From an uncultured Eubacteriales bacterium (GTDB taxonomy: Bacteria; Bacillota; Clostridia; Oscillospirales; Oscillospiraceae), in the NCBI GenBank assembly GCA_900545925.1, contig URAZ01000014.1, forward strand, positions 1-64,000: a DNA stretch of 64,000 nt. The letters run 5' to 3'. Below are positions 33,937 to 41,744 of this stretch, in pieces (position 1 is the stretch's first letter; each line of letters begins with the position of its first letter). A model generated the notes under the pieces. That model was not told the DNA's origin. It saw nothing but the letters and a program-made list of their open reading frames with translations, and did not search any database. The position numbers were made by a program, and so were the translations under genes.

Positions 33937-34060
33937 AGCGCTTGTCTTCTCCCATTGGTATACGCTGGCGCTTGCCTGTGCACTGCTGGCTGCGGCCATT
34001 TTTCTGGTCTGGCTGTGCATGGACGCGCAGAGCGTCGCGTTCGTCTACAGCGAGTTCTGA
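33899..34060 (+). CDS. dltX: DltX acyl-shuttle microprotein
   Basis: 53 residues: short basic N-terminus (MTKRLQNFGKQ), one membrane helix (ALACALLAAAIFLVWLC) and an extracytoplasmic tail ending exactly in AFVYSEF. Known DltX proteins are about 50 residues, have one helix and end in FIYNEF-like motifs, whose Tyr carries D-Ala from DltB to DltD. The TTG at 33899 is chosen because AAGGGGTGG lies about seven bases upstream; TTG 33893 is the alternative. It starts inside dltD. dltX is usually upstream of dltA; here it is downstream of dltD. Confidence 0.8.
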   Translation: MTKRLQNFGKQLEALVFSHWYTLALACALLAAAIFLVWLCMDAQSVAFVYSEF

Positions 34061-34073
34061 CAGGAGGATACCT

Positions 34074-34352
34074 ATGAAAAAATTGATTCTCATTGTGCTT
34101 GCCGCGGCGCTTACGCTGACGCTCTGCGCCTGCGGAGCGAAGAAGGACGCACTCACCACAGCGCAGGAGATGATCGGCGAGGATATTTCGTCTCTCACCG
34201 CTGCCATCGGCGAGCCGGACGACAGCAGCTACGCCTCCTCCTGCCTCGGCCCGGGCGAGGACGGTGAACTTTATTATGACGGCTTTACCGTCTACACCTA
34301 CCGGGATCCCGACGGCACAGAGAACGTCTACGACGTGATGCCGCAGCAGTAA
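34074..34352 (+). CDS. Small lipoprotein, minimal SCxGPGxDG domain
   Basis: 92 residues, RBS CAGGAGGA. Lipobox TLCAC (Cys about 20). The mature part is almost only the locus-specific domain: SLTAAIGEPDDSSYASSCLG, then PGEDGELYYDGFTVYTY. Closest to the C-terminal domain of the 28305 protein but without its long linker. Unknown function; sits directly after dltX. Confidence 0.75.
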   Translation: MKKLILIVLAAALTLTLCACGAKKDALTTAQEMIGEDISSLTAAIGEPDDSSYASSCLGPGEDGELYYDGFTVYTYRDPDGTENVYDVMPQQ

Positions 34353-34363
34353 AGGAGGCGCAC

Positions 34364-35599
34364 ATGAAACACGCCATCTTCCGCCGATTGCTCGCGCTGG
34401 TGCTGGCGCTGTGTGCGCTGGCGCCGCTCTGCGCGCCCGCTTTCGCCGCGCAGGAGGCCTTTACAGACCAGATCCTTACCGCCATGAAGCAGCCGATGGT
34501 GCTGGGCAGCAGCACGTTTGAATACGAGGGCGTGACCTTCAACCGTGTGCTGATCCCGCGCTATGTGCTTGAGCGCTATGAAAAATCGGAATACGAAATT
34601 CTGCCGGGACAGTCCGACGAACGTGTAAAAGCAGTCAAAAAGGCACTCTATTCCAATGACAATTACCCCGATAACGAATTTGTCGCCTACACGCAGATGC
34701 GCGCGGGAGAACCGGTCGAGACCTATTTTGACGAACATCTGGCCGCGCTGCTGGAGACGATCTACCGCTTCTGCGGGCTGCCGGAGAAAAAAGCCTGCCT
34801 TGACGAATTGACGATGTATCTGCTGGACTGCCTTCCGGCGCTGAGCGGGGATATGCGGCACGATATCGAGGCCATGTACAAATACAATCTGACCAAAGCC
34901 GGAACGTATGGGACGGTCGCCCGCAGCGGAAAGACAGACAAGCTGTATTATTTCGCACAGACCGACCCGGACTGGGCAGGAGAAATCTTTGAATTCGAGG
35001 GCAACGGTGCGACTCTCAAGGATCGCGGCTGCGGCTGCGCTTGCGCCGCAATGGTTTTCTCAACCTATCACAAAGTCGAAATCACGCCGCGCTGGATGCG
35101 TACCTATGCTCTGCAGGACAATTATCCCGTCAGTTATGGTCTGCCGAACGAATATTTTGAGGGCATCGCCCGCTATTATCAGTATCTCGAATACGACCGC
35201 TACGGCACGACGCTTGAAGCGCCGAACATCTATAAAAAGGATGAGGTCGATATGTCGCAGCTTGCCGACCAGGTTGGCAACAAGGGCTATCTCGCCATTA
35301 TCCATGTACTCAAGGGTGCGTTCACGAGTCACGAGCATTATATGGTGCTCTGCGGCTATACCTCCATCGACGGCAAGGGCTATTTCCTTGTCGCTGACCC
35401 CTATGTTCTGCAAAGCCGCTATAAGGATTGGGATCAGCTTCGCACGACCGACACCGGAAACGACGGTCTGATCTACGCAACGCCGGAGGTCCTTTACCGC
35501 GATATGAAGTCCATCATTCTCTTCGAGCAGGACCGCAACAGCTTCCCGCTCTACTGCCGCACGAAGACATGGGAAGCTTTGAGCCCTGAGAGGAGTTGA
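34364..35599 (+). CDS. Secreted C39-like cysteine peptidase-family protein
   Basis: 411 residues. Signal peptide (about 1-28, ending PAFAA), a helical N-terminal region (about 30-200), then a papain-like C39_2-type domain: Cys in DRGCGCACAAMVF, His in SHEHYMVLCGY, Asp in FLVADPYVL. No wall anchor is seen, so it is probably secreted or held by partners. Could cleave peptides or amide bonds in the wall. RBS AAAGGAGG. Between the Dlt genes and the MBOAT pair. Confidence 0.75.
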   Translation: MKHAIFRRLLALVLALCALAPLCAPAFAAQEAFTDQILTAMKQPMVLGSSTFEYEGVTFNRVLIPRYVLERYEKSEYEILPGQSDERVKAVKKALYSNDNYPDNEFVAYTQMRAGEPVETYFDEHLAALLETIYRFCGLPEKKACLDELTMYLLDCLPALSGDMRHDIEAMYKYNLTKAGTYGTVARSGKTDKLYYFAQTDPDWAGEIFEFEGNGATLKDRGCGCACAAMVFSTYHKVEITPRWMRTYALQDNYPVSYGLPNEYFEGIARYYQYLEYDRYGTTLEAPNIYKKDEVDMSQLADQVGNKGYLAIIHVLKGAFTSHEHYMVLCGYTSIDGKGYFLVADPYVLQSRYKDWDQLRTTDTGNDGLIYATPEVLYRDMKSIILFEQDRNSFPLYCRTKTWEALSPERS

Positions 35600-35604
35600 C
35601 ACGC

Positions 35605-36312
35605 ATGGAAAGACGACGCAACCGGACGCCAGGCCGCTTTCTTCGGCGGAACAAGCCCTATTTCCTGCTGGCGCTGACGCTTGTGCTGCTCACTGCGGCA
35701 GTCATCTTCGGCGTGAAGATCATGCGGGAACTCCGCACGCCCGCACAGCCGTCCGTCCCTGCCTCCGTACAGGAGCCGGTCACACCCGCACAGCCGGAGA
35801 CGGATGGTTCTGAACAGGAGCAGGAACCAGAGCAGACTGCGCCTGCCATCCCCGGCACGACCGTCTATCTCGCAGAGGGCCGCCTGCGCGCGGTTTATGA
35901 CCCGGACGTGCTGCAAATGGATTCCTCCACAGAGGGGCTGGATTCCTTCCTTCCGGTCACGGACGGACAGCTTGCGCGCATCGACGTGCAGAAGCTGAAT
36001 ACTTCGAGGGAGTTGCTGAAGACCGCAGAACTGGAGCGCATCTGCATCGGTGCAGTGCAGGCGTATTATTATACTGCACCCGCGACGGAGGATTTTATCG
36101 TCACGGTCGTGGAAAACAGTGATGACATTTATGACGTGCAGCTGCAGGCCCCGGCCTATAACGGCGCGCCGAAGGCAGCTGCCCGCGTACGCCTCTTGCA
36201 GCTGGACGGCGCTCTGTGGTGTCTCAGTGCAATCTATCCTGACGGAGAGGACTGCACCGCGCTGCAGCAGACATTTGATTCAATCACTGTCCGCGCGGAG
36301 GATACGCCATGA
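35605..36312 (+). CDS. Membrane-anchored envelope protein, unknown
   Basis: 235 residues from ATG 35605, with GAGAGGAG upstream; a TTG nine bases earlier is too close to it. Basic N-terminus (RRRNRTPGRFLRRNK), one membrane helix (about 18-42), a Pro/Gln/Glu linker (about 50-85), then an extracellular domain of about 150 residues with no motif I recognise. It ends in a strand-rich region (VRLLQLDGALWCLSAIYPDG). Overlaps the next gene by ATGA, so the two are coupled. Confidence 0.65.
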   Translation: MERRRNRTPGRFLRRNKPYFLLALTLVLLTAAVIFGVKIMRELRTPAQPSVPASVQEPVTPAQPETDGSEQEQEPEQTAPAIPGTTVYLAEGRLRAVYDPDVLQMDSSTEGLDSFLPVTDGQLARIDVQKLNTSRELLKTAELERICIGAVQAYYYTAPATEDFIVTVVENSDDIYDVQLQAPAYNGAPKAAARVRLLQLDGALWCLSAIYPDGEDCTALQQTFDSITVRAEDTP

Positions 36313-37277
36313 AACGAGTCCTGACTGCCGTGCTTTTGTGCCTACTGGTACTTCTGTGCGGCTGCACGCGGCAGCCGGAGGCAGAGCCTCCCGCACAGGA
36401 AGCAGTATCCGTCTCTCCGGTACCTGTGCAGGAAAACGACCCCGCGTCTGTTGAGCAGAAGACAGAGGCCCAGGACCCTGTGCCTATCCCGGACGGGATT
36501 GTCAAACTCAACGGCCTGGCGATTTACTATCAAAACGGCCAGCCGCTTGCCGGCACCGGTCTGACGGAACTGGACGGACAGCTTCTCTATGTCCAGCCGG
36601 ACGGCAGCCTGTTCTTCTTTTCGCGCGGCGTCAACCGCTGCGGAGATACGCTGTATTATCAGACGGGTGAGGACGGCTATGCACTCCTGCCGCCGCCGGC
36701 AGGTCTGTATGACGACGGACAGGCGCTGTATGATGTGCAGCCGGACGGTTCGCTTCTGACCGGCAGTGCGGACGGGCATCTGACTTTTGGTGCAGACGGC
36801 CGGTACACCAGCGGCAGCGAGGAACTGGATACGGGAATCGCGCAGCTTCTGTCTGACAGCAATCCCGATGCGCTGGATGCCCGCGAGACGCGGCTTTCGC
36901 TGGCGTTCGACTATATCCGCGATCATTTCAAATACCTGTCCATGCCGCACTATGAGGCCGGAACGGACGACTGGGCACAGGAGGCTGCAGAGGTCTTTCT
37001 GCAGCAGGGCAAGGGAAACTGCTACTGCTTCGCCGCTGCGTTCATGTACTGTGCCCGCAGGCTCGGCTATCAGGCCTATGTCGTGGCCGGACATGAGAGC
37101 AAACCCGACAACGACCACGCGTGGACGATGATCGAGGAGAACGGCGAGACGCGTCTGTACGACGTGCAGCTGGAATACGCCTATCTCTATCAGTTCGGCA
37201 AGGGCGAGATCGATGCTTACGCCATGACCGACTCCGGCGGCAGCGTCTATAACGGCTTCCAGTATTATTTCCCGTAA
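36309..37277 (+). CDS. Transglutaminase-like lipoprotein with Gly/Tyr wall-binding-like repeats
   Basis: 322 residues. Lipobox VLLCGC; Pro/Gln-rich linker to about 60. Repeats of the type YYQNGQPLAG, LYVQPDGSLFF and LYDVQPDGSLL (about 66-160) resemble cell-wall-binding repeats and the middle of the 26748 protein. The lead-in is TSGSEELDTGIAQLL. Transglutaminase-like core: Cys in GKGNCYCFAAAFMYC, His in NDHAWTMI, Asp in LYDVQLEY. Third paralogue of the locus. RBS GGAGGA. Confidence 0.78.
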   Translation: MKRVLTAVLLCLLVLLCGCTRQPEAEPPAQEAVSVSPVPVQENDPASVEQKTEAQDPVPIPDGIVKLNGLAIYYQNGQPLAGTGLTELDGQLLYVQPDGSLFFFSRGVNRCGDTLYYQTGEDGYALLPPPAGLYDDGQALYDVQPDGSLLTGSADGHLTFGADGRYTSGSEELDTGIAQLLSDSNPDALDARETRLSLAFDYIRDHFKYLSMPHYEAGTDDWAQEAAEVFLQQGKGNCYCFAAAFMYCARRLGYQAYVVAGHESKPDNDHAWTMIEENGETRLYDVQLEYAYLYQFGKGEIDAYAMTDSGGSVYNGFQYYFP

Positions 37278-37283
37278 CACCCC

Positions 37284-37311
37284 GTGCCGCCGCTCTGCGG
37301 CGGCACTTTTT
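37284..37311 (+). terminator. Internal terminator/attenuator before the AlgI-type MBOAT
   Basis: GTGCCGCCGC (37284-37293), TCT, GCGGCGGCAC (37297-37306), then TTTTT. It ends 16 bp before the next start, with AGGAG directly after it. No separate promoter is evident, so it may set the ratio of downstream to upstream genes. Confidence 0.8.
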
Positions 37312-37327
37312 CACAGGAGAACCGCTT

Positions 37328-38662
37328 ATGAACTTCGCTTCCCCGATTTTTCTGTTCGCATTCCTGCCGCTTGTGCTGATCGCGTACCACCTGCTGCGGC
37401 CCATACGGGCAAAAAATGTGCTGCTGATCGCGGCGGGGCTGGTGTTTTATGCCTTCGGCGATCTGCGTCATCTTCCGCTGCTGCTTGCATCCTGCGCGCT
37501 GCACTACGGCGTGGGACTTGCGCTCATGCGTGCCCGGCGCGGACGCAGATTGCTGCTTGCTGCCTGCGTGACCGTCGATCTTGCGGTGCTGGCTGCATAT
37601 AAATGGCACGGCGCGCTGCCGCTCGGCATCTCGTTCTACACGTTTCAGGCAATCAGCTATATTGTGGATGTTTCCCGCGCGCCGCAGAGCGGCACGCGCA
37701 GCTTCCGGCGGGCGCTGCAATATCTGACGTTCTTTCCACAGCTGACTGCCGGGCCGCTGATGCGCTTTTCGGAGGTGCAGCCGCTGCTGGACACACGGCA
37801 CGTCACATGGGACGGCGCGTTTGACGGTTGTTCCCGTTTCATCTGTGGGCTGGCAAAAAAGCTGCTGCTGGCAGCAGCGGCCGCGCAGCTGGCGAATGCG
37901 GTTTACGCGCAGACCAGCTTCGACGCGCTGTGCGCGTGGACGGGTGCGGTCTGCTATTGCTTACAACTCTATTTCGATTTTTCCGGCTACAGCGATATGG
38001 CTGTCGGCCTCGGCCTGCTGTTCGGTATCCGGCTGCCGGAAAACTTCCGCTATCCCTACTGTGCCGACAGCATCACGGACTTCTGGCGGCGGTGGCACAT
38101 TTCGCTGTCCGCATGGTTCCGCGATTATCTCTATATCCCGCTGGGCGGCAACCGCAAGGGGATACTGCGCACGATGGCGAACAAACTGCTCGTGTTTCTG
38201 GCAACCGGCCTGTGGCACGGAACGGGCTGGACGTTCGTACTCTGGGGCCTGTGGCATGGGCTTCTGAGTTGCATGGAGACGGCGCTGCAGCTGCCGGGGA
38301 AACTCAAAAACCGCTGGTACGGGCATGTATATGCGCTTTTTGCCGTGATTCTCGGCTTCGCGGTCTTCCGCGCGGCGGACGTCTCACAGGCGGGCGCGCT
38401 GCTTGGCGCCATGCTGACGGGCTTTTCACCGGACGTGGTCTGCCGGGCCGCACTGCTGGCAGTGCTTTCCCGCAGGACGGTGCTGCTGTGCGCGCTTTCG
38501 CTGGCGCTCTGCCTGCCGCTTTGGCCGTGGCTGCAAAAAAAAATCGAACCGCTGCGCATTTGGAATGCACTGCGCGGCTGCCTTATGCTGCTGTTGTTTG
38601 TACTGTGTCTGCTTGCACTGGCCTCCGGCTCGTTCCAGCCATTCATCTATGCAAACTTTTGA
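37328..38662 (+). CDS. AlgI-type MBOAT with fused C-terminal acyl-shuttle motif
   Basis: 444 residues, about 11-12 membrane helices. MBOAT features: FDFSGYSDMAVGLGLLFGI, DFWRRWHISLSAWFRDYLYI, PLGGNRKG and catalytic His297 in TGLWHGTGWTF. The protein ends exactly in QPFIYANF, the hexapeptide-type motif whose Tyr accepts the acyl group in MBOATs that lack a DltX partner. Such enzymes acylate extracellular polysaccharides; acyl donor and target here are unknown. Next gene is its likely SGNH partner. Confidence 0.88.
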   Translation: MNFASPIFLFAFLPLVLIAYHLLRPIRAKNVLLIAAGLVFYAFGDLRHLPLLLASCALHYGVGLALMRARRGRRLLLAACVTVDLAVLAAYKWHGALPLGISFYTFQAISYIVDVSRAPQSGTRSFRRALQYLTFFPQLTAGPLMRFSEVQPLLDTRHVTWDGAFDGCSRFICGLAKKLLLAAAAAQLANAVYAQTSFDALCAWTGAVCYCLQLYFDFSGYSDMAVGLGLLFGIRLPENFRYPYCADSITDFWRRWHISLSAWFRDYLYIPLGGNRKGILRTMANKLLVFLATGLWHGTGWTFVLWGLWHGLLSCMETALQLPGKLKNRWYGHVYALFAVILGFAVFRAADVSQAGALLGAMLTGFSPDVVCRAALLAVLSRRTVLLCALSLALCLPLWPWLQKKIEPLRIWNALRGCLMLLLFVLCLLALASGSFQPFIYANF

Positions 38663-38671
38663 GGACTGCCC

Positions 38672-40006
38672 ATGAACAAAACCATCAAACAGATCATCTG
38701 TATCCTGCTGCTTCTGATGTGCCTGCTGCCGCTGGCTGTTTTTGTGATCGCGGGCCCGTCTGCCTCCGGGGCAAACGAGCGTTTAGCGGCAAAACCGCGC
38801 CTGACAGCGGGCGGACGTCTCAATTTTGACGTATTATCGGATACGGCAGACTATTTTGACGGCCATTTCGGCCTGCGGCAGGAACTGATCACGGCGAACG
38901 CTGCGGCGGACGCGGCCATTTTCCGGGAATCCGCCACGCCGGAGGTGCTGCTCGGCACGGATGGCTGGCTGTATTACGCCGACACACTGGCCGATTACAC
39001 CGGCGCAGACCCTATGACGGAGCGCCAGCTTTGGTGTGCGGCGCGAAATCTTGCGCTCATGCAGGAATACGCGCAGTCTCAGGGTGCAGACTTCCTGTTC
39101 GTCTGCGCGCCGAATAAAAATACGCTCTATCCCGCGCATATGCCGGCGCGCTATGTCCGTGCGGGGGAATCGTCAGACCTTGACCGGCTGGAGGCGCTTC
39201 TGGATGCGCAGGGCGTTGCGTTCTGCGACGTGCGCCAGACGCTTCTGGGCGCAGGCGAGGCAGCCTATTACCGTACCGACAGCCATTGGAATGGCTACGG
39301 CTCGGCGCTGGCCTGCGACGTGATTCTGTCGGCGCTCGGCCGGGATTCTGCCCTTGCCGAAGAAGACTTTTCCCCCCAACCGCACGGCGGCGACCTGTAT
39401 CAGATGCTCTATCCGGCCTCCAAAAAGCAGGAGCAGGGACTCAGCCTTGCGCGGCAGCGGGCGTTTCAGTATGTGGGCGCAGTGCACAGCGCAGACGATC
39501 AGCTTATCCGCACAGAATCCGGCGGCAGCGGCGCGCTGCTGGCCTTCCGGGACTCGTTCGGCAACGCGCTGCACGAGGATCTGGCCGAGGCATTCGCATC
39601 AGCTGTGTTCTCCCGCTCTATGCCATACGACCTGTCTTTGATGCAGGACGCGCAGCCCGATACCGTACTCGTTCAGCTGGTCGAGCGCAATCTGCGCTGG
39701 CTCAGCACGCGTCCGCCTCTTCTGCCCGCGCCGGAGCGCGAAGCGCTCGAGGCGCAGCCGGGAGAACAGACGATTTCCGTCTCGCAGAGCAAATCGGCTT
39801 ATGAGGGCCTGTTTATCTATACCGGCACATTTGAAGACTTAACTCCGGACAAGGACACACCCGTTTACGCTGTCCTGGGCGGCGTTTGCTATGAGGCATG
39901 CCCCACCGAAACGGGGTTCCAGCTTCTGACCCCGGCGGGAAGCGGTCTGTCCCTGCTCGTCTGCATGGACGGCGTTTATCAGTGCCTGCAGGCCACGATT
40001 GAATAA
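38672..40006 (+). CDS. AlgX/AlgJ-like SGNH acyltransferase-hydrolase
   Basis: 444 residues. N-terminal membrane anchor (about 8-28), then a DHHW/AlgX-type SGNH domain: DGWLYY, Asp203-x-His205 in YYRTDSHWNGYG and nucleophile Ser295 in AFRDSFGN. Members take an acyl group from the partner MBOAT and place it on a polymer. A C-terminal beta-rich region (about 345-444) may bind the glycan. RBS GAGGA, ten bases after the MBOAT stop. Last gene of the cluster. Confidence 0.85.
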   Translation: MNKTIKQIICILLLLMCLLPLAVFVIAGPSASGANERLAAKPRLTAGGRLNFDVLSDTADYFDGHFGLRQELITANAAADAAIFRESATPEVLLGTDGWLYYADTLADYTGADPMTERQLWCAARNLALMQEYAQSQGADFLFVCAPNKNTLYPAHMPARYVRAGESSDLDRLEALLDAQGVAFCDVRQTLLGAGEAAYYRTDSHWNGYGSALACDVILSALGRDSALAEEDFSPQPHGGDLYQMLYPASKKQEQGLSLARQRAFQYVGAVHSADDQLIRTESGGSGALLAFRDSFGNALHEDLAEAFASAVFSRSMPYDLSLMQDAQPDTVLVQLVERNLRWLSTRPPLLPAPEREALEAQPGEQTISVSQSKSAYEGLFIYTGTFEDLTPDKDTPVYAVLGGVCYEACPTETGFQLLTPAGSGLSLLVCMDGVYQCLQATIE

Positions 40007-40049
40007 CCCGGCAGCGCAGCGGCACAAGAAGGTTTTTTATTCGTAAAAT

Positions 40050-40101
40050 CGAACAAATTTTCTAATAACACTTGCATCCTTTCCAAATTCGGTGGTATGA
40101 T
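40050..40101 (+). promoter_or_regulatory. Promoter and candidate LexA box of the Y-family polymerase gene
   Basis: TTGCAT (40072-40077), 18 bp, TATGAT (40096-40101). CGAACAAATTTTCT (40050-40063) matches the Gram-positive LexA/DinR consensus CGAACRNRYGTTYC at 12 of 14 positions. It lies eight bp upstream of the -35, so SOS control is plausible but unproven. Confidence 0.5.
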
Positions 40102-40132
40102 AGGAGCATAAAACCGAAGGGAGGCTGGGCGT

Positions 40133-41650
40133 GTGGCAGAACGGGCGTATCTTGCAATCGATCTGAAATCCTTTTATGCGTCGGTGGAATGCGCGGCGCG
40201 GGGACTGGATCCGTTAAAAACAAACCTTGTTGTGGCGGATGCGGCGCGGACAGAGAAGACGATCTGCCTGGCTGTCTCGCCGTCTTTGAAGGCATATGGA
40301 ATCGCAGGCCGGGCGCGGCTGTTTGAGGTAGTGCAGCGAGTTTCCGAGATAAACGCCATGCGGCGGGAGCGCGCGCCGGGAAGATGCCTGCACGGCCGGA
40401 GTGATAACGCAGAGGAACTCGCCGCGCACCCGGAATTGGAACTTTCCTTTATCACTGCACCGCCGCAGATGGCAAAATATATGCAGATTTCTGCACAGAT
40501 CTATCAGATCTACCTCAAATACTTTGCGCCGGAGGATATACACGTCTATTCCATCGACGAGGTCTTTATCGATGCGGCGCCATATCTAAGCGCCTACGGC
40601 CAGACGCCGCAGGAACTGGCGCGGACAGTCATTCTGGATGTTCTGCGCACAACCGGCATCACCGCAACCGCCGGGATCGGCACGAATCTGTATCTGGCCA
40701 AAGTCGCCATGGACATCGAGGCCAAGCATGTGGAGCCGGATGAAAACGGCGTGCGCGTCGCCTGCCTCACCGAGCGCAGCTATCGCGAAACGCTCTGGCA
40801 GCACCGGCCGCTGACCGATTTCTGGCGCATCGGGCACGGGATTGCAAAAAAACTCGAGGCAAAGGGACTTTCCACAATGGGCGATATCGTCCGCTGCTCG
40901 CTTGGAAAACCGGATGAATTTTATAACGAAGAACTGTTGTACCGCATGTTCGGCGTGAATGCGGAACTGCTGATCGACCATGCGTGGGGCTGTGAGCCGT
41001 GTACGATTGCGGATATCAAGGCCTACCAGCCGCAGACGCACAGCATCAGTTCCGGGCAGGTGCTGCAATGCCCGTATGTGTTTGAAAAGGCCCGCCTTGT
41101 CGCACAGGAAATGGCGGACGCACTGGCGCTGGATCTGGCGCGAAAGGGGCTTGTGACCGGTCAGCTTGTCCTGACCGTCGGCTATGACCGCGAAAGTTTA
41201 ACAGATCCCGCCTGTCCGCCATACCATGGCCCGGTCACGACCGACCACTATGGACGGCGTGTTCCGAAGGCCGCACACGGGTCGGAGAATTTTCAGGCCC
41301 CTACCGCATCGTCCAAAGAGTTCCTGCGGGCGCTGACGGCGCTGTTTGACCGGATCGTGGACCGTGGGCTGCTTGTGCGCCGGATGTACGTCGTAGCGAA
41401 CCGCGTGCAGCGGGAGCAGGACGTGCGTGCAGAGCCGGAATACGTTCAGCTTGACCTGTTTTCCGATGAGACGGCTCTTGCTGTGCAGCGTGCGGAGCAG
41501 GCTGCGCGTGAACGTGAGCGGCGCATGCAGAGCGCTGTGCTGGCTATCCGCGAAAAATACGGAAAAAACGCCATTCTAAAAGGCATGAGTCTCCGTGACG
41601 GCGCGACCGCCCGCCAGCGAAACGAGCAGATCGGCGGACATAAGGCGTAA
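40133..41650 (+). CDS. Y-family DNA polymerase (UmuC/UvrX-like)
   Basis: 505 residues, GTG start with AGGGAGG upstream. Translesion polymerase. Catalytic metal ligands: Asp in YLAIDLKSFYASVE (about 10) and Asp142-Glu143 in VYSIDEVFID. A helix-hairpin-helix region includes WRIGHGIAKKLEAKGL, a little-finger domain follows, and QLDLF at about 443 is a beta-clamp binding motif. The tail MSLRDGATARQRNEQIGGHK is typical of the YqjW/UvrX group, often on mobile elements, although no other mobile gene is nearby. Confidence 0.9.
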   Translation: MAERAYLAIDLKSFYASVECAARGLDPLKTNLVVADAARTEKTICLAVSPSLKAYGIAGRARLFEVVQRVSEINAMRRERAPGRCLHGRSDNAEELAAHPELELSFITAPPQMAKYMQISAQIYQIYLKYFAPEDIHVYSIDEVFIDAAPYLSAYGQTPQELARTVILDVLRTTGITATAGIGTNLYLAKVAMDIEAKHVEPDENGVRVACLTERSYRETLWQHRPLTDFWRIGHGIAKKLEAKGLSTMGDIVRCSLGKPDEFYNEELLYRMFGVNAELLIDHAWGCEPCTIADIKAYQPQTHSISSGQVLQCPYVFEKARLVAQEMADALALDLARKGLVTGQLVLTVGYDRESLTDPACPPYHGPVTTDHYGRRVPKAAHGSENFQAPTASSKEFLRALTALFDRIVDRGLLVRRMYVVANRVQREQDVRAEPEYVQLDLFSDETALAVQRAEQAARERERRMQSAVLAIREKYGKNAILKGMSLRDGATARQRNEQIGGHKA

Positions 41651-41651
41651 T

Positions 41652-41680
41652 AAAAACGCAGCCCCCGTTAAGAGGCTGCG
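41652..41680 (-). terminator. Terminator of rpe
   Basis: CGCAGCC (41657-41663) and GGCTGCG (41674-41680) over a 10-base loop. On the minus strand it is followed by T5ATT. It separates rpe from the convergent polymerase gene. Confidence 0.75.
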
Positions 41681-41744
41681 AGAAAGCAGCTTTGCGTTCA
41701 AAATTTTCAAGGCAATCCAGATTCGCCGCGGTCCAAAAACGCTT

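Noticed and set aside
40133..41650. Mobile element around the UvrX-type polymerase
   Set aside because: No integrase, transposase, terminal repeats or YolD-like partner gene nearby.
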